From assembly GCA_019359125.1 (NCBI GenBank), contig JAHHHY010000009.1, positions 62,001-126,000 of the forward strand: DNA of 64,000 bases. The letters run 5' to 3'. Source of the stretch: Pleurocapsa minor GSE-CHR-MK 17-07R (GTDB taxonomy: Bacteria; Chloroflexota; Anaerolineae; Aggregatilineales; Phototrophicaceae). A program made the translations under genes and the position numbers. Positions 1-8,188 of the stretch are shown here, one piece after another. The notes below the pieces were generated by a model, which was given only the letters and a program-made list of their open reading frames with translations, did not search any database and was not told the DNA's origin. Position 1 is the first letter of the stretch, and each line of letters starts with the position of its first letter.

Positions 1-1
1 G

Positions 2-643
2 ACCTTCAGCCGCTCCGGCTTCACAGGCTCGCAGCGCGCGCCGATGCACTGGGCGGGCGATGAGAACTCGACCTGGGACGCCTTCCGCCATTCGATTTTC
101 GCCGGGCTGAGCGCGGCCGTCTCCGGGATTCCCTTCTGGGGCTGGGACTTCGGCGGCTTCAGCGGCGAGATTCCCACCGCCGAGCTGTATCTGCGCGCGG
201 CGGCGATGGCCGTCTTCTGCCCAGTGCTGCAATACCACTCGGAATACAATCCGAAGCGCGACCCCAGCCGCGACCGCACGCAATGGAACATCCAGAAGCT
301 GACCGGCGATGCGCGCGTGATACCCGTGTTCAAAGAACTGATGGCGGTGCGCGAGAAGCTGCTGCCCTATGTGTGGGCCGAGGCCCAGCACAGCGCCGCA
401 TCTGGCGAGCCGATGATGCGCCCGCTGAAGCTGTGGCACGCGGAAGCAAATGACTATCAGTATTATTTTGGCCGCGACCTGCTGGTTTGCCCGGTGGTCG
501 AGCCGGGCGTAAACAGCGCGTCGTGCTGGCTGCCTGCCGGTGACTGGGTCGATTTCTGGACGGGCGAGACGATCTCAGGCGGGGCTGTCGTGCAGGTCGA
601 CGTGCCGATCGGGCGCATCCCCGTCTTCCGCAAGGCGACATAA
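2..643 (+). CDS. Glycoside hydrolase family 31 (alpha-glucosidase/xylosidase-like), C-terminal part, truncated by window edge
   Basis: Frame open from window start; GH31-like motifs SGIPFWGWDFGGFSGE and QYHSEYNP. Confidence 0.85.
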   Translation, partial: TFSRSGFTGSQRAPMHWAGDENSTWDAFRHSIFAGLSAAVSGIPFWGWDFGGFSGEIPTAELYLRAAAMAVFCPVLQYHSEYNPKRDPSRDRTQWNIQKLTGDARVIPVFKELMAVREKLLPYVWAEAQHSAASGEPMMRPLKLWHAEANDYQYYFGRDLLVCPVVEPGVNSASCWLPAGDWVDFWTGETISGGAVVQVDVPIGRIPVFRKAT

Positions 644-699
644 AGCAGACGCTGGTTGGGGGGATACCTTCGTTCCGAATCGCCAGGGATTATGTCCCC

Positions 700-727
700 G
701 TAGTGGCTTGGCATGCCAAGCCACTAC
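700..727. repeat. Perfect 28-bp palindrome GTAGTGGCTTGGCATGCCAAGCCACTAC
   Basis: Read directly; GTAG foot as in the other palindromes of the window. Confidence 0.85.
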
Positions 728-800
728 TACCCACAAGACGCTGTGACTCTACAGCCGCCGCTGTGGTTGCTTCGCTGAATCTGCACCCCAGGACGTTGCA

Positions 801-860
801 TTTCAGTCCCTTCAGGGACTTGGGCTTCTCGTAGCCTGAGGTTTTGAACCTCAGGCGGCG
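801..860. repeat. Interspersed repeat copy 1: two hairpins (AGTCCCTTCAGGGACT and GTAG-GCCTGAGGTT-TTG-AACCTCAGGC)
   Basis: Near-identical copy at 41532-41590. Confidence 0.85.
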
Positions 861-921
861 AGGGCGGGTGGGTGCCTGCCGTGCACACCGCACGATGTGG
901 GGACACAGGCGCAGAATGGAC

Positions 922-1791
922 TTACCCCTCCGCCATCTCCAGCACCTGCGCCATCAGCGCCCGGCTGAGCTGCACGGCCTGCCCGTTATGCTCGGTCAGG
1001 ATGCGCTCCAGCGTGGCGTGCCAGCCGTCGGGCATGACCGGCAGCATCGACGCCATCGTCAGCATCCATTTGGCGCTGGCCTCCCAGCGGCCGTTCAGCG
1101 CGAACAGCGCCCGAATCAGCGCGGTCGCGTCTTCCTGCAAATAGGTCAGCAGGGCGAGCGATTCGCCGCGCGCGGCCAGGCGCAGCATGGTCGTGTGGCG
1201 TTCGTCATTGGTGGCCAGCTTGCGCAGGTCATCCAGCAGCCGTTTACGCAGATTAGGCGGATACAGCGCCGCCGCCTCCTGCCACTGGCCCAGCAGGCCA
1301 TTCGTGCGCAGGGGCACCGCCGAGACGACAATTTCGGCCAGCGTCAGGGCTTTCAGGTCGTACACTTTTCCCTGCAAAATCGGCGTCAGCGAGTTTTCCA
1401 GCGCGGCGTACGTCTGCCACCCGGCCTCCACGCTGACCCCCTGAAACACGCCTGAAATCCAGTATGAATCATCCTGGCGCGGCTTGAAGTGCAGCACGTA
1501 ATCGCGCACGCCCATGCTGTACAGCCATTCGGCGCGGTCGTCTGGCGCGGGCAGTGCTTCTACCCAAAAGTTAATTTCCAGGTCGCTGTCGGCATCGGCC
1601 AGCCCGCGCGCGGCCGAGCCGGTCAGCGCGATTTCCTGGCCCAGCGTGATCGGGCAGCTGCGCGTCAGGAGCAGCGCCAGCGTCAGGCGCTGTCGGCTTT
1701 CAGGCGTGGCATATTCTGGCAGTGCGGATTCTGCTGAGGTCATCCGGGATTCTCGCTGCTGTAAGCTGTTTACTAATCTATTTCTTTGCAC
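922..1791 (-). CDS. Nucleotidyltransferase-domain protein
   Basis: Motif LTGSAARGLADADSDLEINFW resembles the Pol-beta-type nucleotidyltransferase core. Confidence 0.6.
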   Translation of the reverse strand: MQRNRLVNSLQQRESRMTSAESALPEYATPESRQRLTLALLLTRSCPITLGQEIALTGSAARGLADADSDLEINFWVEALPAPDDRAEWLYSMGVRDYVLHFKPRQDDSYWISGVFQGVSVEAGWQTYAALENSLTPILQGKVYDLKALTLAEIVVSAVPLRTNGLLGQWQEAAALYPPNLRKRLLDDLRKLATNDERHTTMLRLAARGESLALLTYLQEDATALIRALFALNGRWEASAKWMLTMASMLPVMPDGWHATLERILTEHNGQAVQLSRALMAQVLEMAEG

Positions 1792-1864
1792 AGTGTAACA
1801 TTATTGGCCATAATTCACCGATGAAGGTTGGCAAAAACTTACCGTATTCGAGATTGGTTGCTCC

Positions 1865-3304
1865 ATGCGTATTGTCATGTTCTCGATCACCCCGCTGTTC
1901 CCGGATCACGACATGGGCGGCGGACAAAAGCATCTGCGCCGAATCGCGATGCATCTGGCCGAGATGGGGCACCAGATCACCATTCTGTGCACCCGCCGGG
2001 AAGACACCAAAGTACCCTTCCAGTGGCATGAGAATATCCGGGTGCTGCCGATGCTGCGCTTCAAGCAGCCATTTCCCGCGCCCTATGACACGCCTGCCTA
2101 CAATATCGCGGCGATCATCCAGGACGTGGCCGAATACATCCAGGCGGCCGACCGCTTCTACATCCACGACGGTGAGTTTGTTTTCCCATACGTGTACCGT
2201 AATGTGCCCACGGTCGTCTCGCTGCGCGATAACGTGTATCCCGAAACCATCCAGGGCGCGTTTCACTTTGCGGCGCACAAGCTGATCGTCATCAGCGAAT
2301 ATGCGCGCCAGTTCTTCCTGCATACGGTCGGCCGCTTTTTCCCTGAGCTGCCCGCCCACATGACGGTCATCCGCAACAGCATCGACTGGACGATGTTCCG
2401 CCCCGTGGAGCCGACGCAGGCCATTCGCGACCTGGTGCACGGCGTCAACCCGGACGAGCACGCGATTGTGCTGCACCCGCACCGGCCAGAGGCGTCCAAA
2501 GGCCTGCCGCAGACGATCGAGGTCGCCGACCGGCTGGTGAAAGAACATGGCATCACCAACCTGCGCGTGTGTGTGCCGCAGTGGCTGGGCATGGACTACG
2601 ACCCCGAAGTGAAGAAATTTTACGAGAAGATGCGCGGGGAAATCGCCGCACGCGGCCTGACCGAGCATTTCGTCTTTCACGACTGGGTGCCGGTCAACCT
2701 GCTGCCAGGCTATTTCAGCTATGGCGGCGTCACGCTGGCGCTGGGCAGCTTTGTCGAGTCGTTTGGCAACGCGGTCTATGAGTCGCTGGGCTGCGGCACA
2801 CCCACGGTGGTCGCGCGCATCTCCAGCCACCGCGAGATTCTGCCGGAGGCGCTGATCGACAAGGTGGACTTCAACGATCACGTCACGGCGGCGGCCAAAG
2901 CCGCGCACATCCTGCAAACGAAAAAGCGCACGCCGGGCGCGACGATGGAGTATCTGCACCTGAATTACCGCATCGAGAATCAGCTCAGCCGCTATGCCGA
3001 GACGATCCTGAATGCGCGCGTGGCCCAGCCGATGCGCTTTGAAGTGCGGCCAATCACCCCGCAGACGCGCTATATGCTGGCCCCGTGGTGCTATCTGGCA
3101 GCCGCGCCCGACGGCGAGCCGCGCGGCATCTACCACGACTACCTGAGTGATTATTATCACGATGACACGCTGATCGAAATCCTGAACGCGTTCCCGCGCG
3201 GCTTCACCGGGCTGGATGCCGCCGCCCGCGATATCTCCGCCGAGACGCTGGAAGGCTGGCTGCGCGACGGCTATATCAGCATCGCCGTGGGCATCGTGGC
3301 CTGA
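1865..3304 (+). CDS. Glycosyltransferase family 4-like protein
   Basis: N-terminus MRIVMFSITPLFPDHDMGGGQKHLRRIAMHLAEMGHQITILC; C-terminal ESFGNAVYESLGCGTPTVVAR. Confidence 0.85.
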   Translation: MRIVMFSITPLFPDHDMGGGQKHLRRIAMHLAEMGHQITILCTRREDTKVPFQWHENIRVLPMLRFKQPFPAPYDTPAYNIAAIIQDVAEYIQAADRFYIHDGEFVFPYVYRNVPTVVSLRDNVYPETIQGAFHFAAHKLIVISEYARQFFLHTVGRFFPELPAHMTVIRNSIDWTMFRPVEPTQAIRDLVHGVNPDEHAIVLHPHRPEASKGLPQTIEVADRLVKEHGITNLRVCVPQWLGMDYDPEVKKFYEKMRGEIAARGLTEHFVFHDWVPVNLLPGYFSYGGVTLALGSFVESFGNAVYESLGCGTPTVVARISSHREILPEALIDKVDFNDHVTAAAKAAHILQTKKRTPGATMEYLHLNYRIENQLSRYAETILNARVAQPMRFEVRPITPQTRYMLAPWCYLAAAPDGEPRGIYHDYLSDYYHDDTLIEILNAFPRGFTGLDAAARDISAETLEGWLRDGYISIAVGIVA

Positions 3305-3346
3305 AGACATCAGGCAGTCTACCTGAACACGTGATAGAGCAATACG

Positions 3347-3378
3347 ATGCCGGTGCGCTGACAGCACCGGCATTTTTG
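3347..3378 (+). terminator. Rho-independent terminator
   Basis: ATGCCGGTGC-loop-GCACCGGCAT followed by TTTTT. Confidence 0.8.
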
Positions 3379-3573
3379 TCTCCTGCAACCCGCACTCAGG
3401 CGACCTGTTCTTCCCTGCAAGCACGACCAAATTAAAAAATCGCGATCTATATGATCGCAGGTGATACTCTTTTGATATCATGATGAACTAATACGCTGCC
3501 GGGTTCTGCTGCCTCGTGTTGTTGGCCGGGGCCCTGCAAATCGGCTTATCTGCAAGTCTGAGAAAGGAAAGAG

Positions 3574-5139
3574 ATGTTGAGGATGGTTTTAGGCATTATT
3601 GCTGCTGCGTTCTTATTTGTCCCCGGCCTGTCATTCGGGGGCGCACCGGCCGTCATGGCCAGGCAGGTGGTCCCGGAAGTCTGCTTCATCCGGTTGCTTA
3701 CCGGCACACAAACAGTCTATGAGAATAACATCCGTGCGTTGGACTTTGGCATTATCTTTTCCAATGCCCCGGCTGCTGTCAGCGTGACCATCGTCTCGTC
3801 AGATCCGTCTGAAGGGGTGGGCGATCCGGATACTGTGGCCAACGTGGTCCAGGGGCTTGTTACTGGCACGCTGGTCAGTATGGTGCCGGTGGATGACGAC
3901 ATTGATGATGGCGATCAGACCTACACCCTCACCCTCGATTTTACGGACGGGTCCCTGTGCGACACTATCGACGTCACTGGCAGGTCGCTGACCTTCATCA
4001 CCGTGGATGACGATACTGCGGGTGTCACCATTACGCAGTCCGGCGGCAGCACGGATGTGAGCGAAGCGGGTGATACCGATACTTACTCGGTCGTGCTGAC
4101 CAGTGAGCCGGTCGCCGATGTGACGGTCAACCTGAATGGGGGCAGCCAGCTCAGCGTCGTCCCGGCATCGCTGACTTTCACGCCGAACAACTGGGACACG
4201 CCGCAGGATGTCACTGTGGGCGCCGTGAATGACGCGGTCGCGGAGGGCGCCCACACGGGCACCATCAGCCACACGATCTCGTCCAGCGACTCGGTCTATG
4301 CCGGCCTGACGGTCGCCTCGGTCACGGCAACTATCGCCGACGATGACAGCGCGGGCGTTCTCATCACGCCCCAGCAGATCACCAAAGACGAGAATGGCGC
4401 CGCGCAGACCTACAGCATCAGCCTGTCGAGTGCGCCCAGCGGGTCTGTCAGCTTCACACTCACTTTCGATGACAGCCAGATCAGCGTCAACGGGTCGGCA
4501 TCGCCGGTCACGCTGACATTCACCGATGCGGCGCCCCAGGTCATCACCGTCCAGGCGCTGGACAATGCGCTGCTGAACAGCAGCCGAATCACGCTGATTG
4601 CCCACGCGATTACAACCAGCAGCGCGATCGAATACCCGACGACGCGGTCGCTGCCCAGCGTCGAAGTCGGCATCGTCGAGCTGACGGCGCTGCCTACGCC
4701 GCTGCCGCCACCGCCGCCGCCTCCCACCCCGCTGTGCGAGACGCATAACTTCGAAGACGGTGGTGTGGTACGCTCCAGCGTGGCCGATGCTGACGGCCAG
4801 GCTATCAACTGCCGTGTGATGTTCCAGAATGGCGCGCCAACCAGCTGGCTGGGCAGCCCAATGTACGGCGAGGCCAATCTGGGCGTGCCTGGGCTGGTGG
4901 AACTGGGCGTGCAGCAGGCCATCGACATTTTCAGCCCCGGCGGACTGAGCTACTTTAACGGCGGCGCGGTGTTCTGCCTGCGCGGCCAGGGCACGCTGAT
5001 CTGGCTGGCGGCCAGCGGAGTGCCCCGTCATCCGGAGATTATCGGCAGCTACACCGTGCCTGATTTCCCCGGCTTCACCTGTGCCACGCTGTTCGAGCCT
5101 GGTACGCTGGTGCTGGTCAGTCGCAATCCGCTGGGCTGA
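3574..5139 (+). CDS. Secreted Calx-beta-like repeat protein with proline-rich linker
   Basis: Signal peptide-like N-terminus; Calx-beta-type pattern (AGVTITQSGGSTDVSEAGDTDTYSVVLTSEP). Confidence 0.65.
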   Translation: MLRMVLGIIAAAFLFVPGLSFGGAPAVMARQVVPEVCFIRLLTGTQTVYENNIRALDFGIIFSNAPAAVSVTIVSSDPSEGVGDPDTVANVVQGLVTGTLVSMVPVDDDIDDGDQTYTLTLDFTDGSLCDTIDVTGRSLTFITVDDDTAGVTITQSGGSTDVSEAGDTDTYSVVLTSEPVADVTVNLNGGSQLSVVPASLTFTPNNWDTPQDVTVGAVNDAVAEGAHTGTISHTISSSDSVYAGLTVASVTATIADDDSAGVLITPQQITKDENGAAQTYSISLSSAPSGSVSFTLTFDDSQISVNGSASPVTLTFTDAAPQVITVQALDNALLNSSRITLIAHAITTSSAIEYPTTRSLPSVEVGIVELTALPTPLPPPPPPPTPLCETHNFEDGGVVRSSVADADGQAINCRVMFQNGAPTSWLGSPMYGEANLGVPGLVELGVQQAIDIFSPGGLSYFNGGAVFCLRGQGTLIWLAASGVPRHPEIIGSYTVPDFPGFTCATLFEPGTLVLVSRNPLG

Positions 5140-5161
5140 TCGCGGCATCAATACATGACAT

Positions 5162-5201
5162 GCGCCACCGTCACCCGTAATGCTCTGGGTGACGGTGGCG
5201 C
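5162..5201. terminator. 15-bp perfect hairpin between convergent genes, possible bidirectional terminator
   Basis: GCGCCACCGTCACCC-loop-GGGTGACGGTGGCGC; no T-tract. Confidence 0.5.
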
Positions 5202-5239
5202 GTGAAGTGCCTGCGTCTGGCTGACTGCCTGCGCGGTGT

Positions 5240-5578
5240 TTATTCCTCCGCGGCGATGGCGCGGTTGCGCTCGGCCAGGTCATCGCGGGTGGCCTGCTTC
5301 AGCGGCACGCCAGACCGGTAAGCAGCGGCGGCAATCGCGTGCGAGGCCACTGGCGAGGTGAGCAGGATGAACACGCCCAGCCCCAGCAGCTTGAGCGTCG
5401 CCTCTGGCAGCAGGATGGCCGTGCCGGCCAGCAGGCCAAAGATGCCCAGGATGGCGACTTTCCCCGATGCGTGAATGCGTGAATACACGTCTGGCAGGCG
5501 CATGATGCCCAGCACCCCCAGCGCGCAAAAGGTGACGCCCGACAGGATGAACAGCAGTCCTATGATTTCGCCCAGCAT
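5240..5578 (-). CDS. mrpG: Na+/H+ antiporter subunit G
   Basis: GVLGIMRLPDVYSRIHASGK motif; position last in mrp operon. Confidence 0.9.
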   Translation of the reverse strand: MLGEIIGLLFILSGVTFCALGVLGIMRLPDVYSRIHASGKVAILGIFGLLAGTAILLPEATLKLLGLGVFILLTSPVASHAIAAAAYRSGVPLKQATRDDLAERNRAIAAEE

Positions 5579-5854
5579 CTAGAACAGCCTCCCTTCGGCC
5601 AGATAGCGCGCAATCGCCAGCGTGGCCACAAACGAGAAGGCCGACAGCGCCAGCGCGACGTCGATCACGAACGACGACCCCTGCACCACGGCCAGCAGCA
5701 CGATGATGCCGATCAGCAGCATGGTGATGGTGTCCAGCGCCTGCAGCCGGTCTGCCGGGCTGGGCCCCTTGAAGGCGCGCCATGCGCATGGCATCAGCAG
5801 GAAAATCATGACGATGACCGCGATTTGGACCAGATTTGCGGCAAGGGTGCTCAT
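5579..5854 (-). CDS. mrpF: Na+/H+ antiporter subunit F
   Basis: Small 3-TM protein with GPSPADRLQALDTITM; operon position. Confidence 0.9.
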   Translation of the reverse strand: MSTLAANLVQIAVIVMIFLLMPCAWRAFKGPSPADRLQALDTITMLLIGIIVLLAVVQGSSFVIDVALALSAFSFVATLAIARYLAEGRLF

Positions 5855-6351
5855 CAGTCCCTCCCCAGAATGCGTTTGAACAGTTTCAGCCGCTGCGTCT
5901 GCTGGCCGTCAGCCTTCATCACGCTCGTGCTGACGTCCAGGCAGTGCACATACATCGTGTGCTGATCGTCCAGCTCGACCACCAGCTCGCCCGGCGTCAG
6001 CGTGATGACATTGGCGCTCAGCGCGGCGATCAATCCGTTTTGCGTCTCATCCTGCGTCTCCACGGCGATGATGCCGGTATTCAGGCGCATGTCCTTCGAC
6101 ACCACGCGCCGCGCCACATCGATGCCCGACAGCAGGATGTCCCAGAACAGCGTGGCCATGTACACGATCAGGTAAAAAATCTGGCGCGGCAGGCGCACCA
6201 GCCGCAGGTTCACATCTTTCGGGCGCACCAGCAGCACCGACACCAGGCCGATGATCAGCCCGACGGCGAAGCTCTCCAGCGTCAGCCGGTTTGTGACGAT
6301 CATCCAGACGCCGCTGATGATGAACGCCAGCACGATCATGGATTGGGCCAT
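5854..6351 (-). CDS. mrpE: Na+/H+ antiporter subunit E
   Basis: MrpE-like sequence; start MAQSM chosen to abut mrpD. Confidence 0.85.
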   Translation of the reverse strand: MAQSMIVLAFIISGVWMIVTNRLTLESFAVGLIIGLVSVLLVRPKDVNLRLVRLPRQIFYLIVYMATLFWDILLSGIDVARRVVSKDMRLNTGIIAVETQDETQNGLIAALSANVITLTPGELVVELDDQHTMYVHCLDVSTSVMKADGQQTQRLKLFKRILGRD

Positions 6352-6352
6352 G

Positions 6353-7837
6353 TCAACCTCCCAGCACAGCGCGGATATACAGGGTCGGATCGCCAATCTG
6401 CTCCACGGCGCGCATGGCCAGGTCGATCAGCGGCGAGGCATACAGCCCCAGCACCACGCACATCACAATGAGCAGGGCGGGGGCCAGCGCGCTGTCGCCA
6501 TATGACTTCATTTTCACGGGCTCAGCCGGCTGCACCTGGAAAATTAACTGCCATGTGCGCGTCATATACAGCAGCGTCAGCGTGCCCGCGCCCACCACCA
6601 GCCCCAGCGCGACCCACTGGCCCACGCCGATGCCGCCCTGCACCAGCGTCAGCTTGCTGATGAAGCCGTTCAGCGGAGGCACGCCGGCCAGCGCCAGCCC
6701 GCCCACAAAGTACAGCAGACCGGCCAGCGGCAGCGTCTTGCCCGCGCCGCCGATTTCCGACAGGCGCGAGGTCTTGGCGGCGGTGCGGCTGGCGATATAG
6801 CCGGTGATCATCAGCAGGGCAGCTTTGATCAGCGAGTGGTTGAACGCGTATACGATGGCGGCGGCCAGCGCCAGCGGCGATCCCCAGCCGATGCCGACCA
6901 GGATGAAGCCCACCTGCGCGAAGGTGGAATACGCGAGGATACGCTTGGCGTCATAGGTGCGCAGGGCGGCCAGGCTGCCGAAAAAGATGCCAATGATGCC
7001 CAGCACCACCAGGATATTCTGGATCAGCGGCGCTTCATCGGTGAACATCAGCGTGATCATGCGGATGATGCTGTAGATGCCCGCCTTCACCACCACCGAC
7101 GAGAGCACGCTGTGCACCGGCGTGGGCGCCGTGGTGTGGAAGTCCGGCTGCCAGAAGTGGAACGGGAACACGCCGCTTTTGAGCAGGAAGGCGCACATCA
7201 GCATGACGGCCGCGGCCTGCGCCAGCAGCGGGCGTTCGCCAGACGCCAGCAGGCGCCCGATGTCGGCCATGTTCAGCGTGCCAAATGTGGCATACAGCGC
7301 GGCGATGCCGGTCAGCAGGAAAAGCGAGCCCACGCCGCTGATGAACAGGTACTTGATCGCCGCTTCCAGGCCTAGGCGATTGTCCGAGATGGCCACCAGG
7401 ATGACCGACGAAATCACCATCAGCTCGATGAATACGAACAGCGTGAAGATGTCCCCGGTATACAGCGAGCCGTTCAGCCCCACGCCCATGCACAGGAACA
7501 GCGGCATGAACATCGGCGATGACACGCTTTTATCGCGGCAGCCCAGCGCATACAGCACGCCGCCCAGCATGACCGTCGTGGCCATCAGCGCGAAGACCGA
7601 CGTGAGCTGGTCGGCCACCAGCACGATGCCGAACGGCGGGGCCCAGCCGCCCAGTTGATAGGTCAGAATCTCGCCGTTCAGGTTGGCCGCCAGGATGACG
7701 ATGCTGCACAGCCATGCCAGCACGCTGGCGACCAGGGCCAGCGCGTGCTGGTAGGTGCGGTTGCGCGCCAGCATCACGCCCAGCGAGGCGCCCGCCAGCG
7801 GGATGAAAATAGGTCCGAGTAAGATTGCGTTGTCCAT
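6353..7837 (-). CDS. mrpD: Na+/H+ antiporter subunit D (proton-conducting membrane transporter)
   Basis: NuoN/MrpD-like with YSTFAQVGFILVGIG and NHSLIKAALLM. Confidence 0.9.
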   Translation of the reverse strand: MDNAILLGPIFIPLAGASLGVMLARNRTYQHALALVASVLAWLCSIVILAANLNGEILTYQLGGWAPPFGIVLVADQLTSVFALMATTVMLGGVLYALGCRDKSVSSPMFMPLFLCMGVGLNGSLYTGDIFTLFVFIELMVISSVILVAISDNRLGLEAAIKYLFISGVGSLFLLTGIAALYATFGTLNMADIGRLLASGERPLLAQAAAVMLMCAFLLKSGVFPFHFWQPDFHTTAPTPVHSVLSSVVVKAGIYSIIRMITLMFTDEAPLIQNILVVLGIIGIFFGSLAALRTYDAKRILAYSTFAQVGFILVGIGWGSPLALAAAIVYAFNHSLIKAALLMITGYIASRTAAKTSRLSEIGGAGKTLPLAGLLYFVGGLALAGVPPLNGFISKLTLVQGGIGVGQWVALGLVVGAGTLTLLYMTRTWQLIFQVQPAEPVKMKSYGDSALAPALLIVMCVVLGLYASPLIDLAMRAVEQIGDPTLYIRAVLGG

Positions 7838-7843
7838 GCAGGA

Positions 7844-8188
7844 CTACCCTTTCAGATGATCGACTTCGTCGCTGTCCACCGTGCGGAAGCGCCGCGAGGT
7901 CACAGCGATCAGGCCGAGCAGCAGCGCATACGAGCCGAAGCTGATCACGATGGCGGTCAGGATGAGCGCCTGCACCAGCGGGTCGCTGGGCTGTGCGCTG
8001 GTCTGGCCAGCGGCATCCACATACGGCGCGATCAGGCCGTCATAGGCGCCCACCGACAAAAACAGCAGGTTGACGGCCGCAAACAGGATGTAAAAGCCCA
8101 TCGCCGCCTTGATCAGGTCGCGGCGCAGGATCTGAAAGATGCCCATGCCAAACATGATGCCGGTCGCGATTGCAAACAGCGTGTTCAT
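7844..8188 (-). CDS. mrpC: Na+/H+ antiporter subunit C (NuoK-like)
   Basis: 114 aa; DPLVQALILTAIVISFG. Confidence 0.9.
   Translation of the reverse strand: MNTLFAIATGIMFGMGIFQILRRDLIKAAMGFYILFAAVNLLFLSVGAYDGLIAPYVDAAGQTSAQPSDPLVQALILTAIVISFGSYALLLGLIAVTSRRFRTVDSDEVDHLKG

Noticed and set aside
1778-3481. 567-aa minus-strand ORF antisense to the glycosyltransferase
   Set aside because: Arg/His/Val-rich antisense translation typical of high-GC coding DNA; the plus-strand ORF has clear family motifs.
3799-5283. 494-aa minus-strand ORF antisense to the Calx-beta protein
   Set aside because: Low-complexity R/D/A/Q-rich composition and no recognisable domain; antisense artefact.
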